A stretch of 44,561 nt of DNA from Weissella viridescens (GTDB lineage Bacteria > Bacillota > Bacilli > Lactobacillales > Lactobacillaceae): contig NZ_JQBM01000006.1 of the NCBI RefSeq assembly GCF_001437355.1, positions 5,901-50,461 on the forward strand. Reading direction: 5' to 3'. The notes below the pieces were generated by a model. It saw only the letters and a program-made list of their open reading frames with translations, was not told the origin of the DNA and made no database searches. Positions 33,778 to 42,353 of this stretch are shown piece after piece; position 1 is the stretch's first letter, and every line of letters starts with the position of its first letter. Position numbers and translations under genes: made by a program.

Positions 33778-34812
33778 ATGACAAAAGCAACTCCTGCTGA
33801 TTTTGATTGGTCTGATTTAGGTTTCGCCTATCATGACTTGCCCTATCGTTTCCGCGCCGTTTACCGCAACGGCCAATGGGAACCTGGTGAAATCACTGAA
33901 GATAGTCAAATTCAAATGAGCGAAGCGGCAGCAGCTCTGCACTACGGTCAACAAGTCTTCGAAGGTATGAAGGCCTATCGTCGTGCTGATGGCGGCGTAA
34001 ATATTTTCCGTCCTGACCGTAATGCGGCACGCATGCGTCAATCAGCAGAACGCTTAGTCATGCCTGGATACCCTGAAGACGATTTTGTGGACGCAGTCAA
34101 GGTCGTCGTCAAAGCAAATCAAGATTTCGTACCACCATATGGTTCAGGCGCCACTTTATACATTCGCCCTTTCCTAGTTGGTACAGGTGCAGTTGTAGGC
34201 GTTAAGCCAGCGGACGAGTATGTCTTTAGCATTTATGTAACCCCTGTTGGTGCGTACTATAAAGGTGGCTTAACCCCTACTGCCTATGTGACAAGCCCTT
34301 ACGACCGTGCCGCGCATGGCGGAACGGGACGTGCTAAGGTGGGTGGTAACTATGCTGCTTCCATGCTCCCTGGACAAAATGCGCATGCTGCAGGATATTC
34401 AGATGTTGTTTATTTGGATTCGCGCCTTCATGAAAATATTGAGGAACTTGGTTCAGCCAATTTCTTTGGCATCACTAAAGACAATCGCTTCCTCACGCCT
34501 AAATCACCTTCAATTTTGCCATCTATTACCAAGTATTCACTGCTCGAGTTGGCAGAAGAAGCGGGTATGGTAACTGAAGAAACAACCATTAGTATTTACG
34601 ATTTGGATCAATTTGAAGAGGCTGGTGCCATGGGAACTGCTGCCGTTATCTCCCCTGTTGGTTCGATCACACACAATGATAAGAAGCATGTTTTCTATTC
34701 AGAAACAGAAGTAGGACCAAAGACACAAGCGCTCTATGATCGCTTAATGGCGATTCAGTTCGGAGATCAACCTGGGCCAGCTGGCTGGGCAGTCGATGTA
34801 CCACTAGATTAG
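33778..34812 (+). CDS. ilvE: Branched-chain amino acid aminotransferase
   Basis: 344 residues from the ATG at 33778; an in-frame TTG four codons earlier has no better site. The ribosome site (GAAAG) is weak. Class IV PLP enzyme: the PLP lysine is K187 in GGTGRAKVGGNYAAS, and YGQQVFEGMKAY (56-67) and the C-terminal EEAGAMGTAAVISPVG are family motifs. It interconverts Leu/Ile/Val and their keto acids. No other ilv or leu gene is near, so catabolic transamination or keto-acid salvage is more likely than full biosynthesis. Confidence 0.95.
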   Translation: MTKATPADFDWSDLGFAYHDLPYRFRAVYRNGQWEPGEITEDSQIQMSEAAAALHYGQQVFEGMKAYRRADGGVNIFRPDRNAARMRQSAERLVMPGYPEDDFVDAVKVVVKANQDFVPPYGSGATLYIRPFLVGTGAVVGVKPADEYVFSIYVTPVGAYYKGGLTPTAYVTSPYDRAAHGGTGRAKVGGNYAASMLPGQNAHAAGYSDVVYLDSRLHENIEELGSANFFGITKDNRFLTPKSPSILPSITKYSLLELAEEAGMVTEETTISIYDLDQFEEAGAMGTAAVISPVGSITHNDKKHVFYSETEVGPKTQALYDRLMAIQFGDQPGPAGWAVDVPLD

Positions 34813-34815
34813 CTA

Positions 34816-34856
34816 AAAAAAAACGATGCACACGCTTGTCGTGTGTATCGTTTTTT
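34816..34856. terminator. Bidirectional terminator between ilvE and the first CorC gene
   Basis: A 13-position stem (one G-U), five-base loop, with A run before and T run after, so it can end both the plus-strand ilvE and the minus-strand corC transcripts. Confidence 0.93.
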
Positions 34857-34858
34857 GT

Positions 34859-36223
34859 TTATTTTTTAACGTCAGGTTCAACCTTAGCTTCAGGCTCCTT
34901 CGTAACTTCGAAGTCGCTAATATAAGCATCCTTGTAGTGCAAGGCCTTGAAGTGGAATGGACCAACTTGCATCTCACTACCAGCACTAGCGTTTGGATTT
35001 TCGTCCAACATGTAACCTGTTAGCGTTACCATGTCAGAACGATCAAACTCACGCAAATTCGTCTTAAAGTAACGTTCAAAATCGTACAAAGTCATCTTAC
35101 CAGAAACACGGTAATGCATAACTCCATCTTGGTCTGAACCAAGCTTTTCAACAAGATCATCGGCGACATCATCTACTTCATCACGAACTGTACCAAACAA
35201 CTCTTCGTAGATATCTTTGTCGGTAACAATTCCAGATGTCCCACCGTACTCATCCTTAACAACGACCATTGGTGTACGCTTAGAAATCATTACTTGGAGG
35301 GCATCTTGAATAGGCATACTTTCAGGAACTGTTGGCATTTGGCGCAGAATCTTACGAACTGTGACAGTATCATCAGCATATGCTTGGCGCATCAAGTCAT
35401 AGTTGAAGATGTAGCCTAATACCTTGTCCTTATCGTTGTCGGCCACAACCGGCAAACGTGAGAACTTCGTCTTGAAGTACACTTGAACTGCTTCCTTAAT
35501 GGTTGTGTTAATATCAACAACTTCCATCTCAGTACGATCAATCATGATATCCACAACGTTTTTGTCGTTCATTTCAAACGCACGTTGCATCAACAGATAA
35601 TCTTCGTCTTGTAACTGTCCTTGACGAGCCGCATTACGTGACAAGCTCAAAATTTCAGCCTCAGAATAGACTTCACTATCTTCTGACGCTGTCTTCATAC
35701 CAAACAAATGCGTCACCCCGTTTGCTGACACGTTGAGTAACCAGACAAATGGGTAGAAGACCACGTGGAAGAATTTCAAAGGACCTGATACAGCTAGTCC
35801 CACCTTAACCGGAAACTCGATTGACACGTTCTTTGGCACAAGTTCAGTGAAGACCACTTCAACATATGTCAACAAGACCAAAGCGATAACAGAGGCAATA
35901 ACACCAGCGCTTGGGCCTGTCATTTCTTGAATAATACCCATCTTCAAAAGCAAGTGGGCCACGGTTGATTCACCCATGAACCCTAACAACAAACCAGCCA
36001 AAGTAATTCCAACTTGGGTTGTTGACAGATATTCATTTAGGTTATCAACCATGTTAATGGTACGCGTGATTTTCCGTGATGGCTTTTCACGCTCGTTTTG
36101 CATTTCTTCTAATGTACTTCGACGAACTTTAACTAAGGCGAATTCAGCGGCAACAAAGATTGCTGCAAAAATTAACACAATGATAATGATAATCAATGAA
36201 ATCCACAGTTGTGCAGTACTCAA
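34859..36223 (-). CDS. CNNM/CorC-family membrane transporter, copy 1
   Basis: 454 residues. A CNNM (DUF21) domain with about four helices (1-190) has STTQVGITLAGLLLGFMGE. A CBS pair (about 215-335) has the conserved VVVKDEYGGTSGIVTDKDIYEELFG, followed by a C-terminal CorC/HlyC domain (about 360-440). The family mediates Mg2+ export or sodium-coupled divalent cation transport; the label hemolysin is historical. The start is TTG with GAAGGG seven bases upstream. It follows copy 2 by 42 bases. Confidence 0.93.
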   Translation of the reverse strand: MSTAQLWISLIIIIIVLIFAAIFVAAEFALVKVRRSTLEEMQNEREKPSRKITRTINMVDNLNEYLSTTQVGITLAGLLLGFMGESTVAHLLLKMGIIQEMTGPSAGVIASVIALVLLTYVEVVFTELVPKNVSIEFPVKVGLAVSGPLKFFHVVFYPFVWLLNVSANGVTHLFGMKTASEDSEVYSEAEILSLSRNAARQGQLQDEDYLLMQRAFEMNDKNVVDIMIDRTEMEVVDINTTIKEAVQVYFKTKFSRLPVVADNDKDKVLGYIFNYDLMRQAYADDTVTVRKILRQMPTVPESMPIQDALQVMISKRTPMVVVKDEYGGTSGIVTDKDIYEELFGTVRDEVDDVADDLVEKLGSDQDGVMHYRVSGKMTLYDFERYFKTNLREFDRSDMVTLTGYMLDENPNASAGSEMQVGPFHFKALHYKDAYISDFEVTKEPEAKVEPDVKK

Positions 36224-36265
36224 TAGAAATCCCTTCTTTCTTTATTGGTCATTTGTAGCAAGTGA

Positions 36266-37633
36266 CTATTCTTCTTCAATGCGAACATCAGAGCTATTTT
36301 CATCCGTAAGTGGCAAAACCACTACTTCGAAATAGTTAATGTAAGCATCCTTGAAGTCCAAAGCAGTAATGTCGAAATTAGCCACTTGGTTAGGTTCATT
36401 TACACTAAGATCAGGGAAACGATCCAACATGTACCCAGTCAAGGTCACCTTATCTGAATCCTCAAATGATCCAATATCTTCATGGAAGTAACGTTCAAAG
36501 TCATTTAGATTCAACTTACCTGAAACTTGATAATGCATGTTTCCATCATCATCGGAGCGCAACTTGGTAATTAAATTATCAATAGTATCATCAACTTCAT
36601 CACGAACTGTACCAAAGAGTTCTTCGTAAATATCCTTATCGGTAACAATTCCAGACGTTCCACCATATTCATCCTTAACCACGACCATTGGGACACGGTG
36701 ATCAATCATTTCTTGCAAAATATCAGTAATGGGTTGATCTTCTGAAATATTTGGTAAGTTACGCAAAACGGTACTTACTGGTGCTTCCATATCAATACGT
36801 CCTTGACGAACCAAGTCATATGAATAGACATAACCAAGAATCTTATCCTTGTCGTTGTTTGCAACAACAGGAATTCGTGAATACTTCGTCTCGAGGTACA
36901 TATTTAAGGCTTCATGAATCGTCGCGTTTACATCAATCACTGCAAGTTGCGTCCGATCAATCATGATATCAGCAGCAACCTTGTCATTCATTTCAAAAGC
37001 ACGTTGCATATAACGCAAGTCGTCTTCATCAATTTCACCAGCTTGTGCAGCATCACGTGAAAGTGACACAATTTCAGCTTGTGAATAAATATCTTCATCA
37101 GGATGCGCATTATATCCCAAAATCTTTGTCACCCATGCTGCAGTACGGTCGAACAACCAAATCATTGGGTAGAACAACACGTGGAAGAACATAACTGGAC
37201 GCACGATTTTAAGCAAAACCCCTGTTGGATCATCAATCGCAATATTTTTAGGCACCAAATCTGTAAACACCGCGTGAATAAAGGTGAAAATCAAGATGGC
37301 AGCAATTGACGCAAAACTATGCGCAATTTCAGCTGGTAAGAGACCACTACTAATAATCAAGCCGGCGATGAATCCTTCACCTAACCAACCCAAAATTAGC
37401 GAAGTCAATGTAATCCCAACTTGCGCCGTTGAAAGATATTCAGTCAAATGATCAACCATGTAAATCGCATGATCGATCTTTGTTGATGGCTTTTTTTGTT
37501 CCTCTTTCAAGGCCTTCAAAGCGCTGGGACGAACCTTAACCAAAGAATACTCAGTTAAAGTAAACAATACTGCAAGTGCCAAAATCACGATAATGACAAC
37601 TAGATTAATAATTATAGACGGACCGGAATCCAT
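36266..37633 (-). CDS. CNNM/CorC-family membrane transporter, copy 2
   Basis: 455 residues with the same layout as copy 1: CNNM domain (STAQVGITLTSLILGWLGEG), a CBS pair with the identical core VVVKDEYGGTSGIVTDKDIYEELFG, and a CorC/HlyC end. The two are tandem paralogues that differ mostly in the membrane part and C-terminal tail. The ATG has GAAGG upstream. The 88-base gap before it contains a near-palindrome (37688-37711) and no clear promoter, so readthrough from rsmA is possible. No cysteine is present. Confidence 0.93.
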   Translation of the reverse strand: MDSGPSIIINLVVIIVILALAVLFTLTEYSLVKVRPSALKALKEEQKKPSTKIDHAIYMVDHLTEYLSTAQVGITLTSLILGWLGEGFIAGLIISSGLLPAEIAHSFASIAAILIFTFIHAVFTDLVPKNIAIDDPTGVLLKIVRPVMFFHVLFYPMIWLFDRTAAWVTKILGYNAHPDEDIYSQAEIVSLSRDAAQAGEIDEDDLRYMQRAFEMNDKVAADIMIDRTQLAVIDVNATIHEALNMYLETKYSRIPVVANNDKDKILGYVYSYDLVRQGRIDMEAPVSTVLRNLPNISEDQPITDILQEMIDHRVPMVVVKDEYGGTSGIVTDKDIYEELFGTVRDEVDDTIDNLITKLRSDDDGNMHYQVSGKLNLNDFERYFHEDIGSFEDSDKVTLTGYMLDRFPDLSVNEPNQVANFDITALDFKDAYINYFEVVVLPLTDENSSDVRIEEE

Positions 37634-37721
37634 GTGCTACCTTCTTTCGAATTTTAAATTTAAATTACATACATAGACAATATATTTATATCAGCTAAAT
37701 TTTAGCGATATATCTATCATT

Positions 37722-38618
37722 CTATCCGTTATAGACGCCGGCGTCAAATAGCGCGTTGTGCAAACGGATAAAGTCATCAAGCGTCAATTTCTCAGCTCGA
37801 ATCTTCGGACTAATGTCAGCAGCATCCAAAGCTACCGTCAAACGTTCCTTCATCTCATCAGTCTTACCAAAAGCAGTAATTAGATTATTCCAAAGCGTCT
37901 TACGGCGCATCGCAAATCCAACTTTGAACAATTGGAAGAGTTTCTTTTCATCTTTTGGATCGGTGGTCAACGGTTCGCGAGGTGTCAAAACAATAATCGC
38001 TGAATCCACATTTGGGTTTGGCACGAATGCTGTTCTTGACACATTGAAGGCAAGCGCTGCATTCATACGATATGTCACAGCCAAGGTTAATGAACCATAA
38101 TCCTTAGTTCCTGGTTCAGCTGACAAACGATCTGCCACTTCCTTTTGCATCATGACCACAATCGCATCAAATTGTACGTTTGATTGCAAAACTTGCATCA
38201 AAATTGGTGTCGTAATGTAGTATGGCAAGTTTGCAACCAACTTCAATGGCGCACTTGGATCATCAAATTCTTCTTGAATCGTCTTTTCAAGATCAACGCT
38301 TAGAATATCTTGATTGATAATTTTTACATTATCGTATGGGGCCATGGTATGGTCTAATACTGGAATCAAGCGATCATCAATTTCAAATGCTACCACTTGC
38401 TTGGCATTACGTGCTAATTGTTCCGTCAATGCCCCAATTCCTGGCCCGATTTCAATCACGTTATCAGTTGGCTTAACTTCACCGGCAGAGACGATATTTT
38501 TTAAGATATTAATATCGGTTAGGAAGTTTTGTCCCAACGACTTTTTGGTATTAATACCATATTGATTCATTATTGCCTGCGTCCGGACGGGCGTAGCAAT
38601 ATCTGGTACATCATTCAT
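37722..38618 (-). CDS. rsmA: 16S rRNA dimethyladenosine transferase
   Basis: 298 residues. Dimethylates two adjacent adenines near the 3' end of 16S rRNA; loss gives kasugamycin resistance. SAM-binding [15 protein letters not shown] near 59-73 and catalytic [10 protein letters not shown] are present, with the opening KSLGQNFL. The start overlaps the rnmV stop by four bases (ATGA) with AGAGGAAA upstream. Confidence 0.97.
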   Translation of the reverse strand: MNDVPDIATPVRTQAIMNQYGINTKKSLGQNFLTDINILKNIVSAGEVKPTDNVIEIGPGIGALTEQLARNAKQVVAFEIDDRLIPVLDHTMAPYDNVKIINQDILSVDLEKTIQEEFDDPSAPLKLVANLPYYITTPILMQVLQSNVQFDAIVVMMQKEVADRLSAEPGTKDYGSLTLAVTYRMNAALAFNVSRTAFVPNPNVDSAIIVLTPREPLTTDPKDEKKLFQLFKVGFAMRRKTLWNNLITAFGKTDEMKERLTVALDAADISPKIRAEKLTLDDFIRLHNALFDAGVYNG

Positions 38619-39181
38619 GCATTTTCCTCTTTTATCTCTCGAAGCGTTGCTTCTAAATCAGCCTTGGTGATGCCAAACATCCCCAAGCGCTTTAAAAATT
38701 GTTTCCCGTTCACATAACCTAACTGGCGCTTTTCAGCGACCTGTTGGCGCAATTGGGCAGCCTGTGGTCCAGCCAGTAAATTTAAACGAACCAAATCCTG
38801 GCGTGTGACATCAGACTGTGGTTGGTCTGTTTCCATCACCGTCACAACTTGGTCTAAGGCGTGCCGGATTGTTACTGCATCCGCATACTCAATGCCCAAG
38901 CTATGATGTTTAATCTGACGACCAGCTTCATCCTTCGTTAAAAACGCATGCTTGGCCGTTGGCACGGCATCCGTAATGAGCTGCCTTAAGCGCTCTCCAT
39001 TGAAATCAGGATCAGTAAAGACAATGATGCCTCGTCGCTCCGCAGCTTCTTGAATTGCCTTTAATGTCGCAGGATTGAGCGCTGAGCCATTTGTTTCTAA
39101 AGTATCAGCATCAACTGCTTGTTGGATAACTTGTGTATCTGCTTTTCCTTCGACTACGATGACTTCTTGAATCTTGGTCAT
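38615..39181 (-). CDS. rnmV: Ribonuclease M5
   Basis: 188 residues. Matures 5S rRNA in Firmicutes. A Toprim domain fills the N-terminal half with VVEGKADT near 9-16 and [11 protein letters not shown] near 56-66 as the acidic sites. The start codon overlaps the tatD stop by one base (TAATG), and its own ribosome site is poor, so translation is probably coupled. The 5S rRNA substrate is encoded at the right edge of this window. Confidence 0.96.
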   Translation of the reverse strand: MTKIQEVIVVEGKADTQVIQQAVDADTLETNGSALNPATLKAIQEAAERRGIIVFTDPDFNGERLRQLITDAVPTAKHAFLTKDEAGRQIKHHSLGIEYADAVTIRHALDQVVTVMETDQPQSDVTRQDLVRLNLLAGPQAAQLRQQVAEKRQLGYVNGKQFLKRLGMFGITKADLEATLREIKEENA

Positions 39182-39984
39182 TACTTATCCAACCACAAAC
39201 GATGCGCATTGTCGGTCGTGATTTTAGCAATTTCATTATATGTCATACCCAATTGCTCAGCCATATTTTCAAGCGTGTAGTGCGTAAACATTGGTTCGTT
39301 CATCTTACCACGCATTGGTGTTGGCGCTAAGAATGGCGCATCAGTTTCAACCAAAATGCGGTCTAATGGCACAACCTGCAAGGCCGCTTTGATATCTTCG
39401 GACTTTTTGAATGTCACCATCCCAGAGAAACCAATGTACATCCCAAGGTCTAAGAAACGTTGAACTTCTTTGGCATCCCCAGTAAAGGAATGCATGACAC
39501 CGCCGAATTCTTCAACGTGGTGCGCCTTCAACATATCGTAGACGTCATCAAATGCGTCACGCGCGTGCACAGTTACTGGCAGATGTGTTTCACGGGCCAA
39601 GTCCAATTGTGCCGCAAAAGCTGCTTTTTGGACTTCTGGCGCAGGGTTATCTTCCCAGTGGTAATCCAATCCCATTTCGCCCAACCCAACAACTGTATCG
39701 TCGTTTAATTGGTCACGTAAAATCGCCATCTCAGCTTCGTTTACTTCATTAACATCTTCAGGTTGGAATCCAACAATTGCGTGGACCCCTTCCAATTCAT
39801 GGGCAATTTCAATTGCTTGCGCATTTCCCACGTGATTGTAACCAACCACGTTCATTTCCATAATGCGGTATTCGCGCGCGCGCGCCCAATAGGCTGGAAC
39901 ATCTTCACTAAATTCTGTTTCATTTAAATGTGTGTGTGAATCATAAGCAGCTTCTGGCCGCTTTGATGGATCATAAATCGCCAT
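39181..39984 (-). CDS. tatD: TatD-family metal-dependent DNase
   Basis: 267 residues. Metal ligands are in DSHTHL (His17 and His19), GEMGLDYHWE, VTVHARDA, HSFTG and VETDAPFLAP. It is a 3'-5' exonuclease / deoxyribonuclease acting on single-stranded DNA in related bacteria. GAGG precedes the ATG. First gene of the tatD-rnmV-rsmA transcript, an order shared with Bacillus, where metG precedes it; here an antiporter gene intervenes. Confidence 0.96.
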   Translation of the reverse strand: MAIYDPSKRPEAAYDSHTHLNETEFSEDVPAYWARAREYRIMEMNVVGYNHVGNAQAIEIAHELEGVHAIVGFQPEDVNEVNEAEMAILRDQLNDDTVVGLGEMGLDYHWEDNPAPEVQKAAFAAQLDLARETHLPVTVHARDAFDDVYDMLKAHHVEEFGGVMHSFTGDAKEVQRFLDLGMYIGFSGMVTFKKSEDIKAALQVVPLDRILVETDAPFLAPTPMRGKMNEPMFTHYTLENMAEQLGMTYNEIAKITTDNAHRLWLDK

Positions 39985-40026
39985 AATTTACCTCATTTTA
40001 TTTTTGTCTCGTATCTTAATAGTACT

Positions 40027-40035
40027 ATCATACCA
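40027..40035 (-). promoter_or_regulatory. Extended -10 promoter of tatD-rnmV-rsmA
   Basis: TGGTATGAT on the minus strand with only a weak -35. It lies between the antiporter terminator and tatD. Confidence 0.5.
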
Positions 40036-40087
40036 AAAAAAGATGGCATGCTTAAGCTTTGACCGTAAAACAGTCATCATGCTATGT

Positions 40088-40119
40088 ATAAAAAACAGCC
40101 GAATGACACATTCGACTGA
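40088..40119 (-). terminator. Terminator of the antiporter gene
   Basis: On the minus strand a ten-position stem (40109-40118 with 40096-40105), a three-base loop and a T run follow the antiporter stop by ten bases. Confidence 0.92.
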
Positions 40120-40128
40120 ATTTCAAAG

Positions 40129-42273
40129 TTATTCGTCTTCTTCAATCGCCAAAACTAGGGCTTGAGCCGCATTTACTTCATCGTAAAGCGCTTTTGCCAA
40201 TCCAGAACTTAAGGTGTTCTTGGCACGACCTTGATGGATGTACTGCAATTCAGCTTGCAGAGCATTCATCATGACCTCTTGGTCATCATCCGTCGAATCA
40301 ACTGAACTCTGCATCACGTTTTGTTGACGTACTTGCACATTCCGCATGGCTAATGCTAAGCGGGGATTTTTACCTGATTGTTCCAGTGAACGAATATCAG
40401 CTTCGACTGCTGGTTCCGTTACATTTTGAATTTCCTTAGTTGCAGCTGCCCAACGATCACGTTGTTTCTGCTTTAACTTATGCAAACTCTGGCGTTTATC
40501 AGGCGTGTTCATATCCAACACTTTACGTTGATCTGCGATACGTTGTTCCATCAATTTACGTTGATCATCCGGCAAATCCTTCAAATGTCGTTGCTCACGT
40601 TTGATGTACTTTTCAATTCGTTGCTTTTGTCGTTCTTGACGCTTACTTGAATTAACATGACGGTCAACGAAGTGCATCCAACTTTGTTCAATACTGTGCC
40701 ACAAAACACGACCACGATGTTGAATACCATGCCAACCCGAGTTTCGTGAGTTATGTGATAAACGTTGGTAGAACAAAGCCGCATCACCTGACAATTGATC
40801 AGCATCCATCGCATCTTCAATCGCCTGATTGGTTACACGATTAATGCGATTCGATGCTTGTAGCCAGATGTCGCGATCTAATTGCTCATCGCCATAACCA
40901 AGCTGGCCTTGGAGTTGACGCGTCACATTTTGCTTTGTTTTTGGATCAGCATCTGAGCGATCGACATTTTCAATACCGCGACTCACCATTTCCAGATGAG
41001 CCTTGTCAAAATCAGCTGTCTTAAATTCAGGCTCAACTTCAGGCAACACCCTTGGCAATACAATCAAAGGCATCACCAAGCTAATAATAATCACAACTGA
41101 GGCAATCAATAAAATATTATCTCGATATGGGAAAGGTTGTCCATTCTTAAGGACATATGGCAATGATAGGGCCATGGCCATAGTCATGGCTCCATGGACC
41201 CCACCAATGGCGAAGACAAAAGCATCTTTCTTTTGTTGACCATGATCGATAAAGCGCTCCACATCTTCTTTTTGCGAAAAGCTCATCGATAAGAATCGGA
41301 CAACAACCATGATGACATAAATCAAAATTCCCATTCCGACCATTGGTACCCATCCATAGCCAGTTGTATTAACAAAAGTCTCAACAACACGGACAAGTTC
41401 AAGTCCCAAAAGGACGAACACAATGCCATTTAACACCTGGGACATCATTTCCCAGACTTGATTACTCAAGTTACTTAACTGCGCAGACATAAACTGCATA
41501 TGCGCACGTTCTTCATTATGAACAGCACCTGCAATAACCACAGCAATAATTCCTGAGACATGGAAATGTTCTGCAATAATATAAATGGCTACCGGGCTAA
41601 TAATTTGAATTAAGATTTGAGCAGTGCTGTCGTCTAGTTGAAAACGCAAAAGATTTTGGCGCATCCAAACAATCAACATCCCTAAAATAAATCCAATAAC
41701 GGCACCACCGAAGGCTGAAATCAAAAACTCTCTAAATCCTTCAAGGAAGGAAAAGTGGCCCGTATTTAACCACAATAACGCCAATTCCAAAACAACTAGC
41801 CCACTGGCATCATTGAAGAGTGATTCCAAATTTAGCGCTCGTTTAATTCCTGACGGCATTTTGACCGTCGAGGTAACTGAATCCAAAGCTGTGGCATCGG
41901 TTGGTGTTACAATCGCAGCCAAGGCAACTGCCAGCGGTAATACCCAATGCATAATGGCCTGTTCTGTAAAGCCAAGTACAACCACAGTGACAATCGCTAA
42001 AATTCCTGCTAAACGAATAATCGCTGAGAAATTTTTTGAAATCACACTAGCATTTGTGTGCTGCCCTTCATAAAACAACAACGGCGCAATCACTAACATC
42101 AAGAACAGATCCGGTTCGAGATGAATCTGATGTAGTGTTCCTGGAATTAGCGCTAATATAATTCCAGCCAATATTTGCCAAAAAGCTTGGGGGATTTTCG
42201 GCATTAATTGGGAGAGAAAATTGGCAATGATGATTGCAGCCATAATTACCAAAATAACAAATAGAAAATCCAT
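40129..42273 (-). CDS. Na+/H+ antiporter of the CPA1 (NhaP) family with long cytoplasmic tail
   Basis: 714 residues. About 12 membrane helices lie in 1-405, with the CPA1 signatures PTDATALDSV near 123-132 and FNDASGLVVLELALL near 153-167 (paired Asp/Asn transport residues) and FAIGGVHGAMTMAMALSLP further on. A hydrophilic, highly charged tail of about 300 residues follows, rich in Gln/Arg/Lys helices and ending EEDE; such tails regulate activity by pH or Ca2+ in relatives. AGGAGG precedes the ATG. It interrupts the usual metG-tatD neighbourhood. Confidence 0.93.
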   Translation of the reverse strand: MDFLFVILVIMAAIIIANFLSQLMPKIPQAFWQILAGIILALIPGTLHQIHLEPDLFLMLVIAPLLFYEGQHTNASVISKNFSAIIRLAGILAIVTVVVLGFTEQAIMHWVLPLAVALAAIVTPTDATALDSVTSTVKMPSGIKRALNLESLFNDASGLVVLELALLWLNTGHFSFLEGFREFLISAFGGAVIGFILGMLIVWMRQNLLRFQLDDSTAQILIQIISPVAIYIIAEHFHVSGIIAVVIAGAVHNEERAHMQFMSAQLSNLSNQVWEMMSQVLNGIVFVLLGLELVRVVETFVNTTGYGWVPMVGMGILIYVIMVVVRFLSMSFSQKEDVERFIDHGQQKKDAFVFAIGGVHGAMTMAMALSLPYVLKNGQPFPYRDNILLIASVVIIISLVMPLIVLPRVLPEVEPEFKTADFDKAHLEMVSRGIENVDRSDADPKTKQNVTRQLQGQLGYGDEQLDRDIWLQASNRINRVTNQAIEDAMDADQLSGDAALFYQRLSHNSRNSGWHGIQHRGRVLWHSIEQSWMHFVDRHVNSSKRQERQKQRIEKYIKREQRHLKDLPDDQRKLMEQRIADQRKVLDMNTPDKRQSLHKLKQKQRDRWAAATKEIQNVTEPAVEADIRSLEQSGKNPRLALAMRNVQVRQQNVMQSSVDSTDDDQEVMMNALQAELQYIHQGRAKNTLSSGLAKALYDEVNAAQALVLAIEEDE

Positions 42274-42305
42274 AAGATCCTCCTAAGGGGGTTACGCTCT
42301 ATGTA

Positions 42306-42333
42306 GAACAGGGACTCAAGTCTGAGTCCCTGC
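42306..42333 (-). terminator. Terminator-like hairpin after metG
   Basis: A perfect ten-pair stem (42309-42318 with 42323-42332) lies 20 bases past the metG stop, followed only by TTCT on the minus strand. It is a strong hairpin but a weak terminator, so some readthrough to the antiporter gene is likely. Confidence 0.65.
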
Positions 42334-42353
42334 TAGTTAACTATTTAATTAGA

